Origin: Bryobacterales bacterium F-183
Lineage (GTDB): Bacteria > Acidobacteriota > Terriglobia > Bryobacterales > Bryobacteraceae
DNA: 64,000 nt
Direction of reading: 5' to 3'
Assembly: GCA_016865505.2 (NCBI GenBank)
Contig: AP025252.1
Span: 620,001-684,000, forward strand
Shown: positions 7,763 through 20,610 of the stretch, one piece after another
How positions within the stretch are numbered: the stretch's first letter is position 1
Layout of the letters: every line of letters starts with the position of its first letter
Position numbers and translations under genes: made by a program
The notes under the pieces: generated by a model
Database searches by the model: none
What the model was told of the DNA's origin: nothing
The model's input: the letters and a program-made list of their open reading frames with translations, nothing else

Positions 7763-9853
7763 CTAAGGTACGGGTTCGGAGCGGTAGATGTCGCCTTCCG
7801 GCGGTTCGTGGACGACGGCGATCGACATACCGGTCTGGGTGTAGTGCCAGCCCATGACACGCGGCATGGCGGGAGTGATCCGGCGCGGCGGCTGGCCTTC
7901 GTTGTACACCCATCCTTCGTTTCCGTAAATGCCGGGCTCTACTTTCCGGTTCAGGTACGCGCCCAAGCCATCGCGATCCAGTCCACGGAGAGCTGCGCGG
8001 TCGATGGGCATCGCGATGCTCTGACGTTGTCCGGAACGCGGGTCCCAGAGGATGAGGCTCTCCGCCTCCTGCAGCCAGAGCCGTCCGTCCTGTCGCGCTT
8101 CCAGGTTGGAGGACTTGGTTTCTCCCAGATCGGTTAGCTTCGTGCCATCAGGACGAATGCTATACAGGTGACGGATTCCCGCAGAAGTACCGAGAAAGTA
8201 GAGCGTGCTGCCGTCCGGCGACCAGACGGGTGCGGTGGCGAAGAAGGTGGTTGGCGTGATCTTACTCAGTGGCTGACCGCGACGCCAGATCACCAGTCGT
8301 GAAGGTTGCCCCGGCTCATTCATGGTAAAGGCAACAGCTTTGCCATCGGGCGACCAGGTGGGGGCCCAGGTGCCACCGTCCCCTCGCCGTGTCACGTACT
8401 CAATCTGTTGCGATTCGAGGTCACAGATTGCGATGTTTCCCGCACCGTCGCGATTGGTTACGAATACCAGCGATCGACCGTCGGGCGACAAACGGGGGAA
8501 GCGTTCCATGCTGGTGGAATCACAGATCGTTTTGCCCAAGTCACCGGTTTGCGGCTGGTAGGCTCGCATGCTGGTGTCGAAGGGAACCGTGGTCCAGTAG
8601 ATACGGCCGTCGCGCGATACGTCAAACAGGACGTTGGGTCCAGAGTGTCTCAGCGACACAGGACGGCCGGCGTCGCCGGCACCCACGTGAAGTTCAGGGA
8701 GGCTGCCGCCGAGCTCGGAGGGCGATCCGAACAGAGGAGATTGCAGGAAGATCGGACGCGAATCGGGCAGCCACTGCAAGGAGTATTGGGAAAGCTTGGA
8801 AGGTGAGACCGGCGTCAAGGGTCCGGCTGCCTGCCCGGATGCGTCCAGGGGAACAGCATAGGCCTTGGGTCTTCCTTCCTCCACCAGCAGCAGGCCCAGC
8901 TTTTCGGCATTGGGCGAAAGTGCGAGGCCGAAGATGGCATTGTTGACGTTGATTACGCGGCGTCGATTGCGGGTGGCGAGGTCGATGGCTTCGATCCAGC
9001 ATTGGGTCCGGCGGGCATCGCACCCGGTGACCAGAATGGACTTTCCATCGGGCATCCATGCGAGGAAGGGTCCGGCGCGGAAGGTATCCTGCCAGTCCTC
9101 TCCGCTCACCGAGTCAATGCGCTGTACGGTTTTGCCGTCGTACAGCATCAGGTCCGACGTGATGCCGCCGACGTGGCGCAGAAAGGCAAGATGTACGCCG
9201 TCGGGGCCCCACTGCGGTGAGAATTCGGACGCCACTCCGGAGGTGATGCGGCGAGTGGTTGTGGTGGCAAGCTCCTGAATGCCGATGCCTTGCAGACCGT
9301 CGGCCATCCAGCCGTAGGCGATGCGATCGCCCGCGGGCGAGACGTCCACTTGGCTCTCGAGACCTGGGTTCGAGGTCACCCGCTCCGTGACCAGGGGTCC
9401 GATGGGTTGGTTGGCCGAACCTAGAATCCAGCCGTCAGAGATCGCCCAGGCCAGGGCACCCAGTCCGAAAACAGCAGCGGCCGCAAGGGGGACGAGACGG
9501 CGCCAGTTTCGCTTGCCTACGGTAGCGGGCGGCTCTTCAGTAGGTTGTGGAATTGGCGCGGGTTCGATTTCCGGTTCGGGTTCGACTTCGGCTTCAGGCG
9601 CGACCACGGCGAGGTCGCTCTCCCCGCGGCGAGCCTCTTCCGGCTCCAGAACGCGAGACCGCTGCCAGGTGTCCAACTCGTCGGCGTAGGCGAATACCCC
9701 AGCGGCTTTGTCCTTCCGGACTCGATAGACCGGGAGGCCATTCTGCTCTTCCCAGCGCTGCACGGTCCGAACCGACACGCGAAGATAGCTGGCGATTTCC
9801 TTCCAGGAATCCAGCTTGCGGCGTGCGGAAGGTCCCGGTAGCGGTATGGCCAC
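7763..9853 (-). CDS. Membrane-anchored HTH regulator with TolB-like beta-propeller
   Basis: A 696-residue protein. Residues about 14-64 form a MerR/excisionase-like helix-turn-helix (SWKEIASYLRVSVRTVQRWE, then LPVYRV and FAYADELDTW). A Pro/Glu-rich linker leads to one membrane helix at about 119-139. The remaining region is built of PD40/WD40-like blades, including the repeats SPAGDRIAYGW, SPDGRSLVFVTNRDG, SPDGKAVAFTMNE and SPDGSTLYFLG. The start codon is GTG, with AAGGAGG seven bases upstream. This architecture is common in acidobacteria; the signal and target genes are unknown. The divergent gene at 9965 is a possible target. Confidence 0.85.
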   Translation of the reverse strand: MAIPLPGPSARRKLDSWKEIASYLRVSVRTVQRWEEQNGLPVYRVRKDKAAGVFAYADELDTWQRSRVLEPEEARRGESDLAVVAPEAEVEPEPEIEPAPIPQPTEEPPATVGKRNWRRLVPLAAAAVFGLGALAWAISDGWILGSANQPIGPLVTERVTSNPGLESQVDVSPAGDRIAYGWMADGLQGIGIQELATTTTRRITSGVASEFSPQWGPDGVHLAFLRHVGGITSDLMLYDGKTVQRIDSVSGEDWQDTFRAGPFLAWMPDGKSILVTGCDARRTQCWIEAIDLATRNRRRVINVNNAIFGLALSPNAEKLGLLLVEEGRPKAYAVPLDASGQAAGPLTPVSPSKLSQYSLQWLPDSRPIFLQSPLFGSPSELGGSLPELHVGAGDAGRPVSLRHSGPNVLFDVSRDGRIYWTTVPFDTSMRAYQPQTGDLGKTICDSTSMERFPRLSPDGRSLVFVTNRDGAGNIAICDLESQQIEYVTRRGDGGTWAPTWSPDGKAVAFTMNEPGQPSRLVIWRRGQPLSKITPTTFFATAPVWSPDGSTLYFLGTSAGIRHLYSIRPDGTKLTDLGETKSSNLEARQDGRLWLQEAESLILWDPRSGQRQSIAMPIDRAALRGLDRDGLGAYLNRKVEPGIYGNEGWVYNEGQPPRRITPAMPRVMGWHYTQTGMSIAVVHEPPEGDIYRSEPVP

Positions 9854-9964
9854 TGCGATTCCTCCTTCTGGGATACAGACCGATCATACGACAAGTCACG
9901 CCAAGTCGCGACATGACACGCTATGTCTCTGGAAACAAAGGGAAACGCGGCGTAGCCTGAATGC

Positions 9965-10591
9965 ATGATGTCACGCAACTTGCAACCACTTTTTCTGACT
10001 GCGTTACTGGCAGCTAGCCTACCCCTGGCGGCACAGGTTGGCTCGCCATATGAACCCCAGATCGCGGAACTTACCATCGAGGGCCGGGTGCCGTTGAACT
10101 CTATTTTCGCCGCCTCGCCGGGCGCATTGGCTATACCGGTGGAGGTGCTCGCACAACTGCAGAGCGGACAGTTGGAACTGAGGGGCCGGATTGAGTTCAA
10201 CCGAGGGGCGCGAATCCTTCGCATCTGGCAATTCATCGTTCCGGGTGGAACGCCCCTGCCATTGCCGGAGGCACCACCGCTCACCGCTCCAAATGTAGCG
10301 GTGGCAACTGATCTTCACTTGGAACAGATTCGCTGGCACCAGTTCAAGGTCACCGCCACCGGTAAGACTCGACAGGTGGTGGCGCTGTTGGGTCGTACGG
10401 TGACGCGGTATTCCACAACGGGTCCGGATGAAGGGGAGACAGCGTTGATCAGCTTCGGGTTTGAAGACGGCGATCCGAAGAAGGCGACGTTCCTGACGGT
10501 TCATTACCCCGGTGAGATCACCGGCGTGATTCAACAGATCAGCGCCGACATTCGCCTGGAACCTGCACCGTTGAAGGCTCCGCAACAGTAG
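9965..10591 (+). CDS. Secreted protein of unknown function
   Basis: A 208-residue protein with a clear signal peptide (MMSRNLQPLFLTALLAASLPLAAQ). The rest is a beta-rich domain with no motif I recognise; segments such as ELRGRIEFNRGARILRIWQF and IRWHQFKVTATGKTRQVVAL suggest one compact fold. A start three bases downstream is equally possible. It is transcribed away from the HTH-propeller regulator, with a 111-base gap between the start codons, so regulation by that protein is possible but not shown. I do not assign a function. Confidence 0.7.
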   Translation: MMSRNLQPLFLTALLAASLPLAAQVGSPYEPQIAELTIEGRVPLNSIFAASPGALAIPVEVLAQLQSGQLELRGRIEFNRGARILRIWQFIVPGGTPLPLPEAPPLTAPNVAVATDLHLEQIRWHQFKVTATGKTRQVVALLGRTVTRYSTTGPDEGETALISFGFEDGDPKKATFLTVHYPGEITGVIQQISADIRLEPAPLKAPQQ

Positions 10592-10676
10592 TGGGTGGGC
10601 TCCGGCGTCCGGGGGCGCCGTCAGGCGTCCCCGGCGAGGGAGCCAGGGTTCGTTGTTCTGGGGTACGATATCGCCA

Positions 10677-11687
10677 ATGGGTGTTTGGCGAAAGTTGCTG
10701 TTGGTGATGGCAACTGTCCCGGTGACTGCTGCGTTCAGCTGCAGTTGCGTACAGCCGAAGACTCTTTGCTCGCGGCTGCTGCCGGGTTCCATAGCATTTG
10801 TGGGTCGCATCGTGTCTCCCCCCACGGGCGATCGGTGGGGAGCGAAGGCAAAATTCCAGATTGACGAGCCTCTATGGGGTGTGTCGAAGGTCTCTACCGT
10901 TGAGGTCCAAGGTATCGACTACGGGTTTGGAAATGACTTGCAGAAGCCAAGGTTCGTGCTGGCACTGCGCGGCCGGGACAACAGCTACTACGTTGATTTC
11001 ACATGCTGCCGCCTCGGCCTGATCCTTCCCGTAGAACATCCTTGGGTCCAGGAGTTCCGGGATAACTTGGCGAGAAGCAAACCGGCCACGATGAATATCG
11101 ATGTGCAATCGAATGGCAGACCGATACCGGGTCTTGCCATGCGTATCGAGGGTCCTGGGTTCAGTTGGACAGCGACCAGCAAAGCGACGCCCGTCCAACT
11201 GACAATGCCGCCCGGTGACTATAGAGTCCAGGTGACGGAGCCGCATTTCCGGCAGTCTGGCGGCGCAGACTCAAGATCGATCCTCCCGGGCGCGTGCCAG
11301 ATTTGGCGGTCGCCAGTGGAGCCCACGTCGATGATCTCTGGTACGGTGTCCGCCGATCCAGCGTTCTACTATGTGCTGGAAGCGTCGATAGAGAATCGGG
11401 ATGAATCGGCTGTGGGGAGTCTCCGGCGCTTGGTCTATCAATGGACGGGTTGGGGAAGCAGTCCGGATCGTTGGGCGATGAACAGCTACCTGCTAAAGCC
11501 CGATGCCCAGGGGCGGTTCACCCAACCGGTTCTGCCAGGAACGTACCGCATGATCGCCATCCCACATAAACCGCTGACGTATGGACCGCCTCAGTTTGTA
11601 GTCCGGACAGGCATCGAGATCGCGGTGGATCAGCAGGTGGGTCCGATCGCGTTTCCTTCGCCTGCGACCGCCGCCGCCGGCAGATAA
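10677..11687 (+). CDS. Secreted protein with an N-terminal CSC motif, possibly NTR/TIMP-like
   Basis: A 336-residue protein starting at the ATG at 10677, followed by a signal peptide (MGVWRKLLLVMATVPVTAAF) and a mature N-terminus of about SCSCVQPKTLC. An N-terminal cysteine pair just after the signal, followed by VGRIVSP and FQIDEPLWGV, resembles bacterial netrin/TIMP-like domains. A second half (about residues 135-330) looks like repeated carboxypeptidase-regulatory-type beta-sandwiches (RPIPGLAMRIEG, MPPGDYRVQVTE, VLPGTYRMIAIP). An upstream in-frame ATG at 10653 gives a poorer signal peptide. The fold assignments are tentative and the function is unknown. It converges on the gene at 11691. 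Confidence 0.65.
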   Translation: MGVWRKLLLVMATVPVTAAFSCSCVQPKTLCSRLLPGSIAFVGRIVSPPTGDRWGAKAKFQIDEPLWGVSKVSTVEVQGIDYGFGNDLQKPRFVLALRGRDNSYYVDFTCCRLGLILPVEHPWVQEFRDNLARSKPATMNIDVQSNGRPIPGLAMRIEGPGFSWTATSKATPVQLTMPPGDYRVQVTEPHFRQSGGADSRSILPGACQIWRSPVEPTSMISGTVSADPAFYYVLEASIENRDESAVGSLRRLVYQWTGWGSSPDRWAMNSYLLKPDAQGRFTQPVLPGTYRMIAIPHKPLTYGPPQFVVRTGIEIAVDQQVGPIAFPSPATAAAGR

Positions 11688-11690
11688 CAC

Positions 11691-12986
11691 CTACTGGACG
11701 CAGGGCTTGTAGGCGACTTGCGGCAACTGCAGACAGTACTGCATTTGGGTCGGCCTACCGACCAGGTCCACCAATGTCTCTCGGATCGTCCGGAGGTCCG
11801 GCGCGACTTCGATCTTGTAATCGCTCAGCATGTCGCCAATGCGGTTGGACAACGTCAGGACATCCACAAACCGGCCGTCCGGTCCAACCGCAAAGACAGT
11901 GAAGTGGGTCCAGGGACATCCCGCGCAGTAGCTGTAACTTTGCTCGTGCACGACACCGGTGACGGGTCCGTCGGCGATCAGTTTCCAATTGCCCGGGAGA
12001 TTCCGGACTTGGACGTTCTTGGCGCGGAGCGCCCCACCAAAGCGCAGATACTGTGACGCCTTCTGGTTGGGACCGCGATAGGCGGTGACCTCACTGGACC
12101 CGCAGATTTGCCCACCACCAACACCGTCCGGCAATCGGTGGGACATCAACTGTTCTGTTTTGAGCGTCGGCGCAAGCCAGTCGGGCTGCGGCATCATGCC
12201 GGGCATCCAGTTGATCGTCGTGTCCAGGCGGAAGAGCGTCGAGATCGGGTCACCAATCGATTTCGGAAGGAAAGCGAAGGCCTCACCGCTGAGTGGAAGC
12301 TCGCACGGCGTCATCCGGAGCGTGAGGGCGGGAGTGATCCTGTACGGCGCCGGGCTCGTGACATCGTCTGTTGCGATGAACACCTCGTCAACTGCCGTGC
12401 GGTTGACTGGCGGTAGGGCGTCCCAAGGGATGAGCAGTTCGAAGGTGTAGGCGATTGTACGCGGGTCGTTGGACGCGGAGATGCGAGTCTGGATCCGCGG
12501 ACGGGGTTGGCGCAGCGGATTCAAAGGTCCGAATACCTGGCGCTGGTGCTCGGTGAGAGAGCTCCATGCCTTCGTTGCACGAGTCTCCGCGATCGGCGTC
12601 GTGGAGGAAGGAGATAGCGGAAGTAGCCATTCGCGCTCGAACATGGTTCTGAGGTGGGTCCGCAGGCCACTTTGTTCGGCGAGCCACCGCTCGCACACCT
12701 CCTTTTGACCCGGGTCGAGCGCCTGACACCAATACTGCTCATCGCTGGGGTCGGTGTTGGGGTATGCAAAATGGAGCGCCAACCGCACGGAATGGCTGTC
12801 GGCCGGCGATGGAACCGGAATCGATCTGTGTCCGGCCAGGATCAAGCCCTGCGGCGAGTAAGCCAAGGTGCGCGGTTTCAGTCCCCACTCCGAGAGGTCG
12901 CCATCCAGATGGAAATGGGCTGGAGCGGGCAGGATTTCCTGTGCAGGCAGTAGTTGGAGCAGGAGAAGAGCGACCGAGGGGACCAT
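11691..12986 (-). CDS. Secreted protein with a CBM9-like N-terminal region, function unknown
   Basis: A 431-residue protein with a hydrophobic leader (MVPSVALLLLQLLPAQ). Just after it comes HFHLDGDLSEWG, the signature opening of carbohydrate-binding-module-9-like domains in surface proteins. The region around FELLIPWDALPP also fits such a domain, which often binds sugars or presents an enzyme. The C-terminal half has no motif I recognise but contains a cysteine pair (SYCAGCPWTHF). An upstream in-frame start at 13037 would run into the rRNA terminator region, so I prefer 12986. The gene lies directly downstream of the rRNA operon on the same strand. Confidence 0.65.
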   Translation of the reverse strand: MVPSVALLLLQLLPAQEILPAPAHFHLDGDLSEWGLKPRTLAYSPQGLILAGHRSIPVPSPADSHSVRLALHFAYPNTDPSDEQYWCQALDPGQKEVCERWLAEQSGLRTHLRTMFEREWLLPLSPSSTTPIAETRATKAWSSLTEHQRQVFGPLNPLRQPRPRIQTRISASNDPRTIAYTFELLIPWDALPPVNRTAVDEVFIATDDVTSPAPYRITPALTLRMTPCELPLSGEAFAFLPKSIGDPISTLFRLDTTINWMPGMMPQPDWLAPTLKTEQLMSHRLPDGVGGGQICGSSEVTAYRGPNQKASQYLRFGGALRAKNVQVRNLPGNWKLIADGPVTGVVHEQSYSYCAGCPWTHFTVFAVGPDGRFVDVLTLSNRIGDMLSDYKIEVAPDLRTIRETLVDLVGRPTQMQYCLQLPQVAYKPCVQ

Positions 12987-13014
12987 CGAGGAGGTAGAGG
13001 AACAATAACACGAA

Positions 13015-13045
13015 AGCCCCGGGAGCTGGAGGCTCAACCGGGGCT
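13015..13045 (-). terminator. Terminator of the rRNA operon
   Basis: An 8-base-pair GC stem, AGCCCCGG at 13015-13022 and CCGGGGCT at 13038-13045, lies just past the 3' end of the 5S gene. On the minus strand it is followed by a T-rich stretch. The next gene starts within 30 bases. Confidence 0.65.
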
Positions 13046-13062
13046 ATTCGTTTGATTTAATC

Positions 13063-13175
<113 letters not shown>

Positions 13176-13281
13176 AAGTCGTATGACTTGGTTTGTGTCG
13201 AAGGACTTGGTGAGTCCTTCGACATCGAATATTGATGGGAAACCAGTTTGCTAGCAAGACATGAGCGTTAACGCTATGTCG

Positions 13282-13295
13282 GTAGTAAATTTTAT

Positions 13296-13302
<7 letters not shown>
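13282..13302. repeat. 3' arm of the pre-23S processing stem
   Basis: The 21 bases here are the perfect reverse complement of 16191-16211. In the transcript the arms would pair and bring together the two ends of the 23S RNA, forming the usual RNase III substrate. Confidence 0.85.
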
Positions 13303-16190
<2,888 letters not shown>

Positions 16191-16197
<7 letters not shown>

Positions 16198-16211
16198 ATA
16201 AAATTTACTAC
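16191..16211. repeat. 5' arm of the pre-23S processing stem
   Basis: This arm matches 13282-13302 as a perfect 21-base inverted repeat that frames the 23S gene, as expected of the RNase III processing stem. Confidence 0.85.
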
Positions 16212-16447
16212 AAACACAGACTTAACGCTCCGCTGCCTCACCCATACCTGCCCCCCGAACGTACTCGGTAGGATTCTCGGGCTTACAGCGATTTGCTAGT
16301 TTTGTGGTTTACCCATCAATATTCGATTGTCAAAGATCAGGAAGCTCGACTTCGCTTTCGCGAACCCAATCTTCAATCCGTGCCTCCCAGGGAATCCCCG
16401 AAAGGCCTAGACTCAAGACTGAATTTGTGTTCTTCAGATTGGATGCA

Positions 16448-16524
16448 TGGTGGGCCTGGCTGGACTCGAACCAGCGACCTTACGCTTATCAGGCGTACGC
16501 TCTAACCACCTGAGCTACAGGCCC
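16448..16524 (-). tRNA. tRNA-Ile (GAT anticodon)
   Basis: A 77-base cloverleaf on the minus strand begins GGGCCTGTAGCTCAG and ends GGCCCACCA, with the CCA encoded. The anticodon loop reads CTGATAA, giving GAT, and the T arm contains GGTTCGAGTCC. It lies in the 16S-23S spacer, on the 23S side of tRNA-Ala. Confidence 0.96.
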
Positions 16525-16563
16525 AAGCTTTTTACCTTGGCCTTACGGCCGGCGGTTGGAAAC

Positions 16564-16639
16564 TGGTGGAGCTGGTCGGGATCGAACCGGCGACCTCTTG
16601 AATGCAAATCAAGCGCTCTCCCAGCTGAGCTACAGCCCC
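16564..16639 (-). tRNA. tRNA-Ala (TGC anticodon)
   Basis: A 76-base cloverleaf on the minus strand begins GGGGCTGTAGCTCAG and ends AGCTCCACCA, with the CCA encoded. The anticodon loop TTTGCAT gives TGC. The acceptor stem pairs over seven positions with one G-U pair. It sits next to the 16S gene, so transcription order is Ala then Ile, the reverse of the E. coli arrangement. Confidence 0.96.
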
Positions 16640-16845
16640 CTAAACTACATCCACTTATGAAGAGAAAGTTATCGAGGCCAATTGGACGCAATGGCGGACC
16701 GCATCTAGCAGTCAACGCCGTTTAAATCTGAATCTCTGAGCCAAAGAGTAGCTCAAGCATTGCTGAATTAGTGGACTGGAAAGGCTGCTACCTACTATGT
16801 GCACGCGTAAACGCGGCGACTTCAGTAACTCCAGACACTGTCTCT

Positions 16846-18352
<1,507 letters not shown>

Positions 18353-19097
18353 CCGTTTGTTTTGAGAATGCCTACGTCCTGCAATTGCCCTCCTACTTAA
18401 TTCGGTCGAGCTACAGAACGCTGCATCTTAGTCGCTTGAGCATTAAAACTCAGAGATTACTTCACGAATTCATCCCTTTCACCAACTTGCGTTAGCTACT
18501 TAGGACGTCTCCGCTGACGAAGATTTAAACTTGCGTCCAATCAGATTTCAAAGATCTGCGCAGCGCACCGGCGATGTTACCAAAGCTCGGAATTGCTACG
18601 GGCCTCGAAAGGCGTTTTGACACGCTCAAGGACGCTTCGGGATTACATCCCGTTTCGCTGCCCCTGATTTTTGTGCGTATCAGAGAAACTTTGCGGCGTA
18701 CTCAGCGATGGTTACTTCTCACTGAGCTTGCAGCGCACACCGAACAGTCACTTGCGGTGAGTTTTACAACTTCGAACCGCTTACTACTTCGACTGCGGCT
18801 TTCGTGCGCCCATCATCGAGCCTATCAAACTTTTGCGAGCGTTGCAAGCGTTTCCGCCTTGCTTTTCTTTTCACTCGCCGTTTCCGGCTCGCGTCTGACC
18901 GCGACAAGTTCAGATTATCAAGGGCCCCCGGGGGTATGCAAGCAAAGTGAACACATTTTGCCGCCGGAGGGCCCGCGGAGTCCCACTAAGTGACCGATAA
19001 ACAAGGCACTTATGGTCGATAAAAAATTTCTTCTAGTGCTTCAGTTTCGATACATTTCTGTGGATATTTGTTTTCTGCGGCAGAGATGTTCGCCTTT
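18353..19097 (-). promoter_or_regulatory. rRNA operon leader and upstream promoter region
   Basis: This 745-base stretch has no supportable gene. On the minus strand a candidate promoter has -35 TTGCAA (18847-18842), a 17-base spacer and -10 TAGGCT (18824-18819). Near 18542-18556 the leader reads GATCTTTGAAATCTGA, which resembles the boxA-type antitermination element of rRNA leaders. Transcription would run through about 470 bases of leader to the 16S gene. A 139-codon open frame on the opposite strand (18574-18993) has composition unlike a gene. The promoter and boxA calls are tentative. Confidence 0.4.
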
Positions 19098-19646
19098 TTA
19101 TCGCCATGTTTTGTCGTCCGCCCGCTTCAAATCCAGCTCCGGCGGCAGCACTCCCAAGGTCACAATCGCGAACGTAAACACGTTCGTTTCCCGCTCCAGG
19201 TGTCCCCCAAAGGCACCTTGGCTGTTTGCCAATGTCATGTGCGCGTGTACCTTGCCGTCTAGGACATAGCCGTTCATCGGGATGATGTCTGCTGGCGATG
19301 TCTTGTCCTGGACGTACGTGTTGCGCGACGGGAAGTTTCGATTGCTTACCGAGTGCAAATGGTAGTTGCGTACCGAGCCGGCCGCCGAGAGGATGACGGC
19401 GTTCGTGATCTTCTCCCGCTTCACCGCCTGCTCGATCCCGTCCAAAAGATCTGCCATATACCTGAAGCGCAACACTACAACGCGCTCCAGCTTGCTGGAC
19501 ACGGCAACCACATCCGGCACGTCAGGACTGAGTCCCTTGGCATCTGCCGCCGGTGTGGTGGGTTTTTCGACCTCACGTACGGTTTTCTGGGCGAAAAGCG
19601 TCAGTGGCATGAGGACGAGGATGGCTCGGAGCATAGACATAGCCAT
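19098..19646 (-). CDS. Exported PPC/DUF296-domain protein
   Basis: A 182-residue protein. The N-terminus is a signal peptide (MLRAILVLMPLTLFAQ). The rest, from about residue 55, fits a PPC domain (plants and prokaryotes conserved, DUF296): VVVLRFRYMADLLDGIEQAVK, VILSAAGSVRNYHLHSV, then the histidine-rich core HAHMTLANSQGAFGGHL and the final strand VFTFAIVTLGVLPPEL. Prokaryotic PPC proteins are small trimeric proteins, usually cytoplasmic, and some bind metal. Export of one is unusual. The start could be any of three close ATG codons. It diverges from the quinone oxidoreductase gene with a 19-base gap. Confidence 0.8.
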   Translation of the reverse strand: MAMSMLRAILVLMPLTLFAQKTVREVEKPTTPAADAKGLSPDVPDVVAVSSKLERVVVLRFRYMADLLDGIEQAVKREKITNAVILSAAGSVRNYHLHSVSNRNFPSRNTYVQDKTSPADIIPMNGYVLDGKVHAHMTLANSQGAFGGHLERETNVFTFAIVTLGVLPPELDLKRADDKTWR

Positions 19647-19665
19647 AAGCTACACTAGCCAGATC

Positions 19666-20610
19666 ATGAATGCCTGGCAGGTCCATCAATGGTGCGAACC
19701 GGAGCAGATGCAGTATGTCTCAACTGTCGAGAGGCCGTCGCCTGGACCTGGGCAGACACTCATTGAAGTGAAGGCCGCAGCGCCGAATTTCTTCGATATT
19801 TTGCAGGTTCAGGGCAAGTATCAGGTGAAGCCGCCGTTTCCTTTCACACCCGGCGCAGAGGTAGCGGGCCTCGATGTTGCTACCGGCAATCGCGTACTGG
19901 CTATCGTGCAGCAGGGCGGTTTTGCGGAGTACGCCGTGGCCGAGGAAGTGTTTGCTATCCCCGACGGATTCGACTTTGCGCAGGCTGCGGCGTTCCCGAT
20001 CGTGTATCAGACGGGGTACTTCGCCTTGGTCACGCGGGCTCAGTTGCAGCCAGGCGAATGCTTGTTGGTACATGCCGGGGCTAGCGGCGTGGGTATGGCC
20101 GCGATCCAGATCGGCAAGGCGCTTGGCGCACATGTGATCGCTACCGCGAGTACCGCAGAAAAGCGCGAATTCGCCCAAAAACAGGGGGCCGATGCGGTAT
20201 TCGACTATACGACGCCAGCCTGGATCGATGCGTTGAAAGATGCAACGAAAGGTCGCGGCGCGGATGTCATTTATGATCCCGTGGGCGGCGACATCTTCGA
20301 TCAATCCACCAAGTGCATTGCCTCAGAAGGACGCCTGCTGGTGATCGGGTTTGCGAGTGGACGTATTCCAGAAATGGCCGCAAATCGGGCACTTTTGAAG
20401 AATATGTCGGTGGTGGGCGTGTTCTGGGGCGGCTACGTCAAGCAGCATCCTGGCTATACCGCCGAATGTCACAATGCACTCGCGTCCATGGCGTCAGCCG
20501 GAAAGCTGAAGCCGGAAGTTGCCACAACATACCGGCTCGACCAGGCGCCGCAAGCGCTTCGCGATCTGGCAAACCGCAAAATCCTCGGAAAAACGGTACT
20601 GATTCCATGA
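19666..20610 (+). CDS. Zinc-free MDR-family quinone/NADPH oxidoreductase
   Basis: A 314-residue medium-chain dehydrogenase/reductase. The N-terminal catalytic fold contains PNFFDILQVQGKY and FPFTPGAEVAGLD, typical of NADPH:quinone reductases, and it lacks the zinc-ligand cysteines of alcohol dehydrogenases. The nucleotide-binding motif HAGASGVGMAAIQIGKALGA lies near residues 142-161. Substrate specificity (quinone or enone) cannot be told from sequence. The frame extends upstream to 19366 but that part is opposite the PPC gene; I start at the ATG at 19666. Its stop overlaps the next gene as ATGA, which implies cotranscription. Confidence 0.88.
   Translation: MNAWQVHQWCEPEQMQYVSTVERPSPGPGQTLIEVKAAAPNFFDILQVQGKYQVKPPFPFTPGAEVAGLDVATGNRVLAIVQQGGFAEYAVAEEVFAIPDGFDFAQAAAFPIVYQTGYFALVTRAQLQPGECLLVHAGASGVGMAAIQIGKALGAHVIATASTAEKREFAQKQGADAVFDYTTPAWIDALKDATKGRGADVIYDPVGGDIFDQSTKCIASEGRLLVIGFASGRIPEMAANRALLKNMSVVGVFWGGYVKQHPGYTAECHNALASMASAGKLKPEVATTYRLDQAPQALRDLANRKILGKTVLIP

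Noticed and set aside
18574-18993. 139-codon plus-strand frame in the rRNA leader
   Set aside because: It lies opposite the transcribed rRNA leader, has no recognisable domain and no good ribosome-binding site.
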